A stretch of DNA of 64,000 nt from CAZMNY01 sp964567745 (GTDB lineage: Bacteria > Planctomycetota > Planctomycetia > Pirellulales > Pirellulaceae), in assembly GCA_964567745.1 (NCBI GenBank), contig CAZMNY010000009.1, forward strand, positions 62,001 through 126,000. Direction: 5' to 3'. The position numbers and the translations under genes were made by a program. Under the pieces are notes generated by a model that saw only the letters and a list, made by a program, of their open reading frames with translations, ran no database searches and was not told where the DNA came from. This document shows, in pieces, positions 33,920 through 42,358 of the stretch (position 1 is the first letter of the stretch; each line of letters starts with the position of its first letter).

Positions 33920-35662
33920 CTAGCGTCGCAACAGGCCGTTGAGGCTAATTTCCTTGGGTAGACCTAATTGGCCGACATTCAGCTGCTGCGGCAAATCCAT
34001 GATCTGCTGGAGCTGTTCGGCATTGAGATTCAGGTCGGCGAGCAGAGCTTGCTTCTTCTTCTCGAGCGTCGCCGCGAATTCCGCTTTGCGGTTGGCGAGT
34101 TCGGCATCGAGCTTGTAGCGAAGCTTCGCTTGCTGATGGTCGATTTCAGCCGCAACTGCGCTTTGCAGAGCGGAACTGAGTTGGTCGCCAAGTTGCGACT
34201 CAATCGTCCATGAGGGCAACCTCGGGTCGCCTTGAAAACGAATCGTCGCAGAAAGCTCGCTGATGGAGGCAAGCGACTGATGAAGGCTCTCGCGAATGCG
34301 ATTCCCCAGCGATTGAGACACCTCTGATTTTAGCGAAACGCCCGACTGAACGAAGTTGATTTCCCCCACAACTCCGCCTTGCTGATAGGTCGCGTCACAC
34401 TCCACACTCGCGTGGCCGCGGTCGACATGCACGACGAATTCGCCTTGTTTTCCAAACGTCGTTGCAGGTATGGCCAATTCGGGGCAAGCGACATGGAATT
34501 GTCGAATTGGGCTCTCGCCGCGATAGTCCAAAACGCCGTCGACCGAGACCTTAACGTCTCCCTGAGTCACCAGTCTGAATCGCGACGGTTTGGCGTATCT
34601 CGACGGCGGGAATGCGATGTCCGAAGCGACGACGCCAAAGGGCGTTTCCTCTCCATTGATATCGATTAGCCCGTCGACAAACAGCTCGCGAATCAAATAG
34701 TCGGGTCGCTTCACAACCGGACCGAAACGAATTTCCTCGGAGGAAGTCTCACGAGGCTTGGGCGACGCCGAATCAGCAATCGTTTGACAGTGTTCGACCC
34801 ATCCAAGCACTTCCGCCATCCGCTCGTTCAGCATGGGCCCGAGAATATAGTTGGACAACTCGATCGCGTTGAATTGGTCGACGCGGATTTTTTCTCGCCA
34901 TCGCATTAAGTCGCGTTGGTGGGCACCCGACAGATCGGCGAGCTGAATTTGGGCGGCGGACTGAGTCGCCTCGATCTCGCGTTGCAGCGCCGCAAACTCG
35001 TTGCGGATCTCGTCGATGTCACGCGGCAATTGCTGATACGACTTGGCGATCTGAACCGGGTCTCGCCGATCGATGTTGCGGTACTTGGCCTTCAACGTTT
35101 TTGCACGCTCGCGAAGCTGGTCGATGCGCGTCTCCCAGTCGCGAAAACGCTGTTCCCACTGGATCTTGGCCGAATCGATCATTTGAATCGACTCAAAATC
35201 GCTCGTGATGTTGACCAGCGCGCCGGCGCCCAGCGAAGCCAGCCACTGCGCGTCGAATCCAGTTTGTTCGGAAGCGTCGTCCACCGGATCGGATTGACTT
35301 GTCCTATCGAGTTGGCCGCTCTCGGTCCGCCCTCCGTTTACGCGCAAACCTGAAACATGTCCTCGATCGACAACGAGGCGTCTCAACAACAACGACTCGG
35401 CGTCCAAGTCGAGCACAACTGTGTCGGCTTCAAAAAGATTCTGCATCGGAGACGCTGGATCCGCTGCAGCCAATTTTGTCAGTTGGATTTTGGCACCGGA
35501 TAAAGACGTTCGCACGCTATCGAGTTCGACGCTCGCACCAAGCAGTCGCTCGCCGGTTTTCACTAGTCCCCAGCGAAGCAGTGGATCAAGTCCAAACATC
35601 GCGAATCCAAGCAAGGCCGCGATCAATAGCAAGCGAGGCAGCACGTAGCTCCAACGAATCAT
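33920..35662 (-). CDS. TIGR03545-type envelope protein
   Basis: 580 residues with a single N-terminal helix (VLPRLLLIAALLGFAMFGL) and a large extracytoplasmic part. The section after the helix (LLGASVELDSVRTSLSGAKI, TVVLDLDAESLLLRRLVVDR) resembles AsmA/TIGR03545 proteins, a family of unknown function restricted to bacteria with an outer membrane. A central coiled-coil (~170-260, IDQLRERAKTLKAKYRN region) and a C-terminal region LQQIMDLPQQLNVGQLGLP follow. In many genomes the gene is paired with a TIGR03546 gene; here the neighbour 137 bp upstream in the same direction fits that partner. That is my strongest ground for the assignment, which remains recall-based. Confidence 0.78.
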   Translation of the reverse strand: MIRWSYVLPRLLLIAALLGFAMFGLDPLLRWGLVKTGERLLGASVELDSVRTSLSGAKIQLTKLAAADPASPMQNLFEADTVVLDLDAESLLLRRLVVDRGHVSGLRVNGGRTESGQLDRTSQSDPVDDASEQTGFDAQWLASLGAGALVNITSDFESIQMIDSAKIQWEQRFRDWETRIDQLRERAKTLKAKYRNIDRRDPVQIAKSYQQLPRDIDEIRNEFAALQREIEATQSAAQIQLADLSGAHQRDLMRWREKIRVDQFNAIELSNYILGPMLNERMAEVLGWVEHCQTIADSASPKPRETSSEEIRFGPVVKRPDYLIRELFVDGLIDINGEETPFGVVASDIAFPPSRYAKPSRFRLVTQGDVKVSVDGVLDYRGESPIRQFHVACPELAIPATTFGKQGEFVVHVDRGHASVECDATYQQGGVVGEINFVQSGVSLKSEVSQSLGNRIRESLHQSLASISELSATIRFQGDPRLPSWTIESQLGDQLSSALQSAVAAEIDHQQAKLRYKLDAELANRKAEFAATLEKKKQALLADLNLNAEQLQQIMDLPQQLNVGQLGLPKEISLNGLLRR

Positions 35663-35799
35663 CTCGATTTGCTCCTTGCCCTTGCCACAAGTTCGACAGC
35701 CGGCGTTACTCCCGCACCGGACATCTCAATGCTTCGCGTTTCTGTTTCCGCTGCCCGCACCAGCGCCATGACAACGCTGGGATCCCATCTCTGTGGTCG

Positions 35800-37689
35800 C
35801 TACGCCGCTGAGTCGTCGCGTTCTTTGTTCCAGCGAATCCGAAACGACGGAATCACCAGCGGCTGGTATTCTCGAGGTCGGTCTGCTTCATCGGCCTCAG
35901 CCTGAGACGTCTCGGGATCCATCGTCTCAGCCACCTCAGCTTGCGGCGATTGAGTTTCGACCGATTCCGTCTGCAGCGACTCAGTTTCCAGAGACTCAGT
36001 TTCTAGTGACTCAGTTTCTAGCGACTCAGTTTCTAGCGACTCAGTTTCTAGTGACTCAGTTTCTAGTGACTCAGTTTCTAGTGACTCAGTTTCTAGCGAC
36101 TCGACCTCCGTTTCGGGCTCTTGCGATTCACTCTCTGCCTGTCCCGAATCAACCTGTCCCGAATCAACCTGTCCCGAATCAACCTCGCCGTGTGACGTTT
36201 CAGGTTCACTCGGCAACGCCTTTTCACTCAATGAAAACGCCGATTCGACAACAACTGTCTCGAAGGGAACCAATTCACTGGTTTCGTCGTCTTGGTTCTC
36301 GAATTCCGTGCGTTGCGATTCAGCGTCCTGTGTTTCAGCGTCCTGTGTTTCAGCGTCCTGTGTTTCAGCGTCCTGTGGTTCAAGGTGCGACACATCGACT
36401 TCGGCTTCCGACGTCTCAGGCGACTCTTCTTCCAAGCTCAACAGATGCGGCGCTTCGACGGATTCGAACGTCGTACTCGCCTCCGACGCCTCAACCGGCA
36501 ATTCAAACCTGACGGACTCATCGTGCTCGATCTCATCCGAGCTTTCGACGTCCGAAGAGTCGCTCGCGGGATCGACTTGCGTTGCCGTTTGGTCGATCGC
36601 CTCTTCCTGCGTCTTCGATGCGGAGATCGAGAGCTCAGAACGGCCTTCGGCGACCTCATCTTCGCGTTCGCGAGATGAAAGAAGATCGGCGCTGACGACA
36701 GTCGAGCTGAGTTGACCGTTCGAAGATGGTGAGCGATGCGCTGAGCCAATTCGTAGCGGAAGCGTCTGGTCGCTTTCATCGGGCGCGTCGTCGTCGCGAA
36801 GGCCATCATCGATAGCGCCATCCTCGTCGGACGAGGGGTTTTGAATCCCAAGTATCAGTTGTGTTGGGGGTGCCGCCGCGTCCGCAGCTCTTGCTCGATC
36901 GAATCTCGATCGCTGCCCTACGACTCGCGCGGCTTGCAAAGCGAGTGCCTCGAGCCTTTCCGCTTCCGCTCGCTCGGCCTCAACTCGTTCGGCTTGAATC
37001 TTCTCCGCTGCAATCTTCTCCGCTGCAATCTTCTCCGCTGCAATCTTCTCCGCTGCAATCCGCTCGGCTTCGATCTTTTCGGTGTTGTCTGGTTCGGCCG
37101 CAAGATGTCGATCTTCGGTCGCCTGCTGCTGCTCGAGGTGAGGGTCTTTCGAGTCGGTGCCGGATTGCGAGTGGGCGTTTGGATCTGCGGTGCCGGATTC
37201 TGATTCGGCGGGCGGGCTGGCAGTCGAGTCGGCTGAGGCGTCTTGGGCATTCTCGTTGACTCGCGGCCAATAGTTGGCGAACATCGGTAGGCTAAGACGG
37301 TAGAGCGGATAGGCGGCGATAGCGCCGAGCGAGAAACTGCCAAGCACGGCCGGGCGGTTGAACTGGGCCCAAACCCGGACGACTTCCCATGACTCCAATC
37401 TTCGCCAGAATGGTTCGAGCGGAGCGAACAGCAGGAGGGAGCGGCCGATCCAGAGAGACGTTGAATCCGCAAATCCGCCGAGAATGCTGACCGCGAAGGC
37501 GGCAAACATGGCGATGCCCAAATTGACGTTCGTCGCCAACAGAAGCACGCCGAGCGAAGCCGCAAACAGGTTATCCTTGGGCGTGAGACCCAGCCAGACT
37601 CCGAGGACGAGACCAAAAGCCAATTGCTTTGGCGTATCCGAAGTCCGGATCGTTTGTCGGAGATTCAGTAGCAGTCGCAGAAACCACAT
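35800..37689 (-). CDS. TIGR03546-like membrane protein with long acidic repeat tail
   Basis: 629 residues. The first ~165 form a hydrophobic domain with several helices (KQLAFGLVLGVWLGLTPKDN, NLGIAMFAAFAVSILGGFAD, PAVLGSFSLGAIAAYPLYRL), matching TIGR03546/DUF2062-type proteins normally only ~160-170 residues long. The remaining ~460 residues are disordered, Glu/Ser/Asp-rich and include four tandem arrays with a five-residue period: AEKIA (about four), DAETQ (about four), VDSGQ (about three) and LETES (about eight). A conserved-looking basic end, PSFRIRWNKERDDSAA, follows. The tail is probably cytoplasmic or periplasmic spacer material and should vary between strains. It sits upstream of the TIGR03545 gene, and the two very likely form one operon. 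Confidence 0.78.
   Translation of the reverse strand: MWFLRLLLNLRQTIRTSDTPKQLAFGLVLGVWLGLTPKDNLFAASLGVLLLATNVNLGIAMFAAFAVSILGGFADSTSLWIGRSLLLFAPLEPFWRRLESWEVVRVWAQFNRPAVLGSFSLGAIAAYPLYRLSLPMFANYWPRVNENAQDASADSTASPPAESESGTADPNAHSQSGTDSKDPHLEQQQATEDRHLAAEPDNTEKIEAERIAAEKIAAEKIAAEKIAAEKIQAERVEAERAEAERLEALALQAARVVGQRSRFDRARAADAAAPPTQLILGIQNPSSDEDGAIDDGLRDDDAPDESDQTLPLRIGSAHRSPSSNGQLSSTVVSADLLSSREREDEVAEGRSELSISASKTQEEAIDQTATQVDPASDSSDVESSDEIEHDESVRFELPVEASEASTTFESVEAPHLLSLEEESPETSEAEVDVSHLEPQDAETQDAETQDAETQDAESQRTEFENQDDETSELVPFETVVVESAFSLSEKALPSEPETSHGEVDSGQVDSGQVDSGQAESESQEPETEVESLETESLETESLETESLETESLETESLETESLETESLETESLQTESVETQSPQAEVAETMDPETSQAEADEADRPREYQPLVIPSFRIRWNKERDDSAA
35975..36112 (-). 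repeat. 15-bp tandem array encoding LETES
   Basis: On the plus strand the unit is GACTCAGTTTCTAGY, repeated eight times with few substitutions, then degenerating. In the minus-strand gene it encodes LETES pentads in the acidic tail. Confidence 0.9.
36139..36185 (-). repeat. 15-bp tandem array encoding VDSGQ
   Basis: Three copies of TGTCCCGAATCAACC (plus strand), encoding VDSGQ in the same tail. Confidence 0.88.
36321..36382 (-). repeat. 15-bp tandem array encoding DAETQ
   Basis: Four copies of CAGCGTCCTGTGTTT (plus strand), the last with one change, encoding DAETQ in the same tail. Confidence 0.88.
36997..37060 (-). repeat. 15-bp tandem array encoding AEKIA
   Basis: Four copies of CTTCTCCGCTGCAAT (plus strand), encoding AEKIA, flanked by degenerate relatives (AERVE, AEKIQ). 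Confidence 0.88.
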
Positions 37690-37862
37690 GACGAACTTCG
37701 CGAACCTAGCGGGCGGAAACCAAACTTGCGCAGCTCCGGCTACACAATCACACGGTTATCCCATCGAACCACTACAATCGTCGCGATCAGCATTTCTTCA
37801 AAAAAACCCGAAATCGTTATAAATAGCCCAACCTGACAATCAGCGGGACTGGATTTGCAAGC

Positions 37863-38771
37863 ATGCATGCAATCGAATTGGTCAATCTGAGAAAGTGCTA
37901 TGGCAATCACTTGGCGCTGGATGGAGTGACCTTTCAGGCGGCACGCGGGCGGATTCTCGGCTTCCTCGGACCCAACGGGGCCGGCAAGACAACCGCAATT
38001 CGGATCATGCTGGGATTGCTGCGAGCGACGTCGGGCGAATGTCGGATTCAGGGCATGGACTGTTGGCGCGAGGGACCTCAGCTACGTCAGGAACTAGGTT
38101 ACTTGCCGGGCGAACCTCGCTTCTATCCTCGGATGACGGGCCGCAGCCTATTGAAGTTTCTGGCCGCGACTCGAGGCGCCAAATGCGACGACGAAATCGA
38201 ACGGCTTACCGATCGTTTTGATCTCGACACGACTCGCCGAGTTCGCGAGTACAGCAGTGGTATGAAACAGAAGTTGGGTTTGATCCAAGCACTCATGCAT
38301 CGCCCCGACTTGTTGGTGCTCGACGAGCCGACGAACGCGTTGGATCCGTTGGTTCGGGTGACGCTTTTCGAGGAGTTGGCGGAGGCGAAAACGGCCGGGC
38401 GGACGGTCTTGTTTTCGAGTCACACCTTGGCGGAAGTGGAGCAGTTGTGCGACGACGTGGCGATTCTTCGCAACGGCCGCCTGATGGAGCAAGCCACGGT
38501 CGAAGCGTTGCGAGTTCGAGCGGGACGCAGCGTGCAACTCCGATATGAGACGCCGCCGTCGGCTGTGCCGGACCAGTTTACGGTCGCCCAATCCAATGAC
38601 CGCGAAATGTCCGGCGTCTGGTCGGGCGAAATGAGTCCGTTGCTCTCTTGGCTGGCTTCCCGATCGCTTTCCGACGTGGTCATCGGTCCGCCTCGCTTAG
38701 AGGACCTCTTCATGACGTACTACGAGCGATCCGAGCGAGAAGGAGCGACGCGTGATGAGCAGGTTGATTAG
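37863..38771 (+). CDS. ABC transporter ATP-binding protein
   Basis: 302 residues, single nucleotide-binding domain of the ABC-2/CcmA type. Walker A GPNGAGKTT (36-44), signature SSGMKQ (131-136), Walker B LVLDEPTNALDP (151-162) and switch His in FSSHTLAEVEQL are all intact. The C-terminal ~80 residues (ATVEALRVRAGRSVQLRYET) resemble the regulatory extension common in this subfamily. The stop overlaps the start of a membrane permease gene, so the two encode one exporter. Substrate unknown; ABC-2 exporters carry drugs, lipids, bacteriocins or cell-envelope components. Confidence 0.95.
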   Translation: MHAIELVNLRKCYGNHLALDGVTFQAARGRILGFLGPNGAGKTTAIRIMLGLLRATSGECRIQGMDCWREGPQLRQELGYLPGEPRFYPRMTGRSLLKFLAATRGAKCDDEIERLTDRFDLDTTRRVREYSSGMKQKLGLIQALMHRPDLLVLDEPTNALDPLVRVTLFEELAEAKTAGRTVLFSSHTLAEVEQLCDDVAILRNGRLMEQATVEALRVRAGRSVQLRYETPPSAVPDQFTVAQSNDREMSGVWSGEMSPLLSWLASRSLSDVVIGPPRLEDLFMTYYERSEREGATRDEQVD

Positions 38772-39582
38772 CTGGGCAGTTGTCGCGAAGACATGGCGCG
38801 ACGAGTTGGTGCTGCTGATTGCAGCGACGATAACCGCGATCGCATTCCAAGCCGTCTTCGTCGCCGCGATGGCCGAAATGGCTCCGCAAGCGCTCGAGTT
38901 CTGGCGACGTTTCGAATTCCTCAAACAACTGATTCAATCGCTATTCAGCGTCGACCTCGACGGCGAAGTCAGCATGAACGTGTGGCTCTCGGTCGGGCTG
39001 GCGCATCCGCTGTTGCTAACGCTTGCTTTGGGCAGCGTCATTGCATCTTGCACTCGAGTGATCAGCGGCGAAATGGAGAACGGCACAGCGGATCTGTTGT
39101 TGGCGTTGCCGATTCCGCGTCGTCAGATTTACATCAGCATTTGTGGCGGCTGGCTGTGCACTGCGTTTTGCGTGAGCGTCGCGTCGTGGGTAGGAGTCGC
39201 CTTGGGGGGCGTCTTCGTCGACATCCCCGAACCGATCGAGCTGAGTCATTTCGCCCTTGCCCTGACTAACTTGTTCGCGCTATTAGTCGCCTGCGGCGGA
39301 TTCGTTATGTGCGTCGCTTCCTTCTGCAATCGCCGTTCCATCGCCGTCGGCATTTGTATCGGCGTGCTGATGCTGTCCTACCTGATCGGCTTCCTCGAGC
39401 CCTTCTTGGATTTCATGAGCTATCTGGCTTGGACCAGCATCTTGAATTACTACCGCCCCACCGACGTCGTGCGCGACGGTCAGCTCGATTGGCAGACCTG
39501 CTCCAGTCTGCTGGCAATCGGCGGCATACTCTGGACCGCGGGACTGATTCGATACCAACGCCGAGACATCGCCGGCGCCTAG
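38755..39582 (+). CDS. ABC-2 type transporter permease
   Basis: 275 residues with about six membrane helices (LVLLIAATITAIAFQAVFVA, LLLTLALGSVIASCTRVISG, ALTNLFALLVACGGFVMCVA, IAVGICIGVLMLSYLIGFLE and an N-terminal one). The motif ISGEMENGTADLLLALPIPR is the typical ABC-2 permease segment before the second helix pair. ATG 38755 is used; a GTG three bases earlier is an alternative. It overlaps the ATPase gene by 17 bp, so translation is coupled. No further gene follows within 700 bp. Confidence 0.93.
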   Translation: MSRLISWAVVAKTWRDELVLLIAATITAIAFQAVFVAAMAEMAPQALEFWRRFEFLKQLIQSLFSVDLDGEVSMNVWLSVGLAHPLLLTLALGSVIASCTRVISGEMENGTADLLLALPIPRRQIYISICGGWLCTAFCVSVASWVGVALGGVFVDIPEPIELSHFALALTNLFALLVACGGFVMCVASFCNRRSIAVGICIGVLMLSYLIGFLEPFLDFMSYLAWTSILNYYRPTDVVRDGQLDWQTCSSLLAIGGILWTAGLIRYQRRDIAGA

Positions 39583-40294
39583 CACCCGCTTTGCTTTTGC
39601 AGTCTTGCTTTGCCACTGGCTTGCCGCCGCCTTCAGTGCTAGAGAACCCAAGCGAAACACCGCCAGCTTGCCTCATGTTCTATGAATCGCGTTCACAGCT
39701 AACTGCCGGCTCGCGAGACGGTAAGACCCCAACGCGCTTGCGGCTTGTTGATTCAGATTCAACGCTAAGCACGGCTGAATACGCCCGGCAGAAAACCTAG
39801 CGTGCTACCCCAGGCCATGCTGAGGTTGGCCGTTGGCCAAGCAGGTGCGTGGGGCGCGTATGATGTGGGAGGCTTAACAGCTCGTTCGAGTCTCTTCCTC
39901 GTCCATCAGGAGTCATCGGAACCGGCATGCGGCGTGGTTGGGCGCAAAAAAAGACCATGATGCGTCGCTCCGTCGCCACACCATGGTCTCTATCCTGAAA
40001 CGGGAGAACTCATGAGTTCTTCCCGCCCTCCCGGTTCGTTCACAAGTAACATCGTCTTGCGGGTCAGAGCGACTGCACCAAAAAAAAGACGATTCACTTC
40101 TATTTTGTTTCGCCGTTTTACACCGCTCAAAGTGATAGCTAGGACATCAGTTTGACACACGGAGAAAAAACTGGTGACGACAGTTAGGCAAAGTGGCGAA
40201 AAAGCGAGGTTGGCACCGATTGGTCGAATCAAAACACCTGCCTAGATTCGAGTCCATGGAGTTTCGTTTCTAAGTTTCCATGGAGGACGTCAGG
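39583..40294. other. Long intergenic region with strong hairpins
   Basis: About 710 bp without a convincing gene. It contains a near-perfect stem CGGGAGAACTC-AT-GAGTTCTTCCCG (40001-40025) and an inverted repeat AGACCATG/CATGGTCT (39951-39988), both far upstream of the next gene. No poly-T follows, so neither looks like an ordinary terminator. The stretch could be a long 5' leader, a small RNA, or residue of decayed DNA. Confidence 0.5.
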
Positions 40295-40753
40295 ATGTTG
40301 AATACGGCTAGAGAAAGTCGGTTGGTTTCGCGAATGTTGGTTTTGGCTTTCGCCGCCTTGTTGGCTTTGCCCGTTGCGGGAAAGGCCCAGGACGAGCCAA
40401 AGAAGCCGGCGGCGGAGACGGCCGCCGAAAAGAAGGCGCCGCGAGCGAAACCTCGAGGCCGTCTGCCAGCCCATTACGGGCGAGTGGTCAGTTCCAAACA
40501 GCGCGAGGCCATTTACAAATTGCAAGCCGAATTCACGGCGAAGATCGCGGCCCTGAAAGCCGAGATGGCCAAGCTCTTGGAAACTCGCGACAAGGAAGTT
40601 GAGGCGGTCTTGACGGCGGATCAGCGTCGCCAGGTTGTCAAACTTCGCGAGGATGCGAAAGCAGCCAGAGAAGCTCGAGCAAAGGCCAAGGCGGACGCCA
40701 AAACGGAGGCGTCGGGCGAAACGAGCGAAACGGGCGATTCGTCGTCCGGCTAG
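40295..40753 (+). CDS. Small secreted coiled-coil protein, Lys/Ala/Glu rich
   Basis: 152 residues. Start ATG 40295 is chosen because GGAGG at 40282-40286 sits 8 bases before it; an ATG at 40280 overlaps that site. Signal peptide with core MLVLAFAALLALPVAG, cut around KAQDE. After a basic, Pro/Ala-rich linker comes a helical part (KQREAIYKLQAEFTAKIAAL, then KEVEAVLTADQRRQVVKLRE) and an acidic tail. The LTxxQR motif recalls Spy/CpxP-type periplasmic helical proteins, but the similarity is slight. It has counterparts of the same style at 60234-60779. Function unknown. Confidence 0.75.
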   Translation: MLNTARESRLVSRMLVLAFAALLALPVAGKAQDEPKKPAAETAAEKKAPRAKPRGRLPAHYGRVVSSKQREAIYKLQAEFTAKIAALKAEMAKLLETRDKEVEAVLTADQRRQVVKLREDAKAAREARAKAKADAKTEASGETSETGDSSSG

Positions 40754-40940
40754 TACGCCGCACGCGAACGGATTCGAATCTTGGCGCATGGAGGCGCCAT
40801 GCTTCGATCCCGGTCCGAGAAACGCTCGTCGCACCGCGGCGTAGCCGCAACCAATTCTGCGCCAGAGAAACTTCGGTGAGTTTCACAAAGGCCGACGAAC
40901 TTACTCGTTCGGTGAATCAGATTAGGTGCTAACACGCATC

Positions 40941-41843
40941 TCAACAAAGACGCTTGATCAGAGTGACCTCATTGCCTTTGTTGTTGTAATGCAATTCGTC
41001 CATGATCATCTGCATCAGCGCGATTCCACGACCGGGTCGATCGTCGAGCGAGTCATCTTCGGACAGAAGATGGGCGGAAGCGTCAAACCCTTGGCCCTCA
41101 TCTCGAATCACGTACGTCGCCTCGGTGGCGGTGAGCCGAGTCTCGACAACGATGTTTCGAAACTTGTAGGGCGGTTCGTGCCGCCTGACATTGCAGACGT
41201 CCATCGCCGCGTCGTTGTCGAGCGTCGAATTGACCTCCAAGTTTCCGTGCCGATAAGCATTGAGCATCGCTTCGTGCAGCGCCATGTTGATGCGAAGCCG
41301 CTCTGCTTCCGAAAACGAGATCCTGGCCATCCGCTGTTTTCCGCCAGTGCTAGGGCGAGTGATCGATTCCTGCAGATGGCCGATGAGACTTTGGATTTGC
41401 TCAACGTCGTTGTCCAGCACAAACACCGTTTCGGCTCGTGTGATTAGCGACTTGGCGTCGAATTCTCGAGCTCGCGACGTTCGCAGAGCCAATACGTGCT
41501 CGACCGTTTCCTTGAGGTCGGCGGCGAGTCGTCGTTTGGCGACATAACTCGCCGCGCCCAACCGAAGAGCCTGCACGGCCAGCGTGTCATTGCTAAGACT
41601 GGTCATGATGATGACGGGAACGGTGGGATGATGCTGAAGAACTTGTTGGATCAGGCCCAGGCCGTTCATCGGCGCCATGATCAGATCGGTGACGACCAGA
41701 TCGACTGGGTGATCGTCCATCAGTTCCAGAGCGGAGGCACCGTTGTCAACTTCGCATAGACTCCAATGGCGGTTTTCCGACAGGAATTCGACGGCTAGCT
41801 TGCGATCGACGGCCGAATCGTCCACAACCAGGATTGTCGCCAA
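40941..41843 (-). CDS. Receiver domain - HATPase (anti-sigma-like kinase) regulator
   Basis: About 300 residues from a TTG start at 41843, directly behind GAGGTGG; upstream in-frame codons run through 71 basic, non-homologous residues. Residues 1-115 form a CheY-like receiver with Asp8/Asp9, phosphoacceptor Asp53 (VVTDLIMAPMNG), Thr81 and Lys103. After a linker, residues ~165-300 form a GHKL ATPase: ALHEAMLNAYRHGN (N box), VIRDEGQGFD (G1) and GRGIALMQMIMDEL (G2). There is no histidine-phosphoacceptor (DHp) domain, so it is not a histidine kinase. The ATPase resembles RsbW/SpoIIAB serine kinases, so phosphorylation may control a partner-switching anti-sigma activity. Confidence 0.87.
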   Translation of the reverse strand: MATILVVDDSAVDRKLAVEFLSENRHWSLCEVDNGASALELMDDHPVDLVVTDLIMAPMNGLGLIQQVLQHHPTVPVIIMTSLSNDTLAVQALRLGAASYVAKRRLAADLKETVEHVLALRTSRAREFDAKSLITRAETVFVLDNDVEQIQSLIGHLQESITRPSTGGKQRMARISFSEAERLRINMALHEAMLNAYRHGNLEVNSTLDNDAAMDVCNVRRHEPPYKFRNIVVETRLTATEATYVIRDEGQGFDASAHLLSEDDSLDDRPGRGIALMQMIMDELHYNNKGNEVTLIKRLC

Positions 41844-42066
41844 GACGCCACCTCGTAAGCACTGTTGTTTCTTTCCCCGCTGACTGGCCCACTGAATGGC
41901 CCGCTTGCGAAAGCGCCGCCAACTTTCGAGACGAGGTTCTTTCAGGCCTGTGACCAGAGTACCTCGAATGGGCGCTGATTTGGAGCCAGTTTGAGCCGAT
42001 TTGTATCGGGTTTGATCCGGTTTGATTGGGTGCTCGCTTGCCCCGTCACCTTTCACGTCCGAATCG

Positions 42067-42104
42067 CAAAAAGCGGGTGACTCAAAAAAGTTGAGCCACC
42101 CGCT
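42067..42104 (-). terminator. Hairpin between Cys-rich gene and regulator
   Basis: On the minus strand: AGCGGGTGGCTCAA-ctttt-TTGAGTCACCCGCT followed by TTTTG. A 14-bp stem with one mismatch, placed after the Cys-rich gene and before the receiver-HATPase gene, separating their transcription. Confidence 0.7.
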
Positions 42105-42358
42105 AATCGGTTGCCCGCCACGGCGACGCCGCCGATCTCCCCAAAGGCGACGAACGCGAAAATGGCCGAGCGATCATTTCCGCCCTGATGCACTTCGTGG
42201 CCAAAGCCAAGTTGGCTACCGCGGGACTGTTCCTGGTGGGCCGGCGAGAAGCCGACTCACCGATCCTCAACCGACAGGCGGTCGAGAATGGCGACGATAA
42301 GCGAATCATTCGCTTCCGTCGCGGTTATTATCTTTCCGATGCCGGCAAATGGCATCGC
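42105..42358. other. 3' region of the Cys-rich gene, possible plus-strand remnant
   Basis: About 250 bp. It has two hairpins (AAGCGAATCATTCGCTT at 42299-42315 and GATGCC/GGCATC at 42338-42356). On the plus strand a frame open from 42107 to 42598 reads ARHGDAADLPKGDERENGRA, then ALMHFVAKAKLATAG and KRIIRFRRGYYLSDAG, with high third-position GC, but it has no good start and runs antisense over the Cys-rich gene. I do not call a gene. Confidence 0.4.

Noticed and set aside
35793..36512. 239-codon plus-strand ORF with TQFLVTQFLA repeats
   Set aside because: It is simply the antisense translation of the 15-bp tandem arrays in the TIGR03546-like gene.
35975..37060. 15-bp arrays as a CRISPR candidate
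   Set aside because: Units are contiguous without spacers and are in-frame coding; no cas genes are present.
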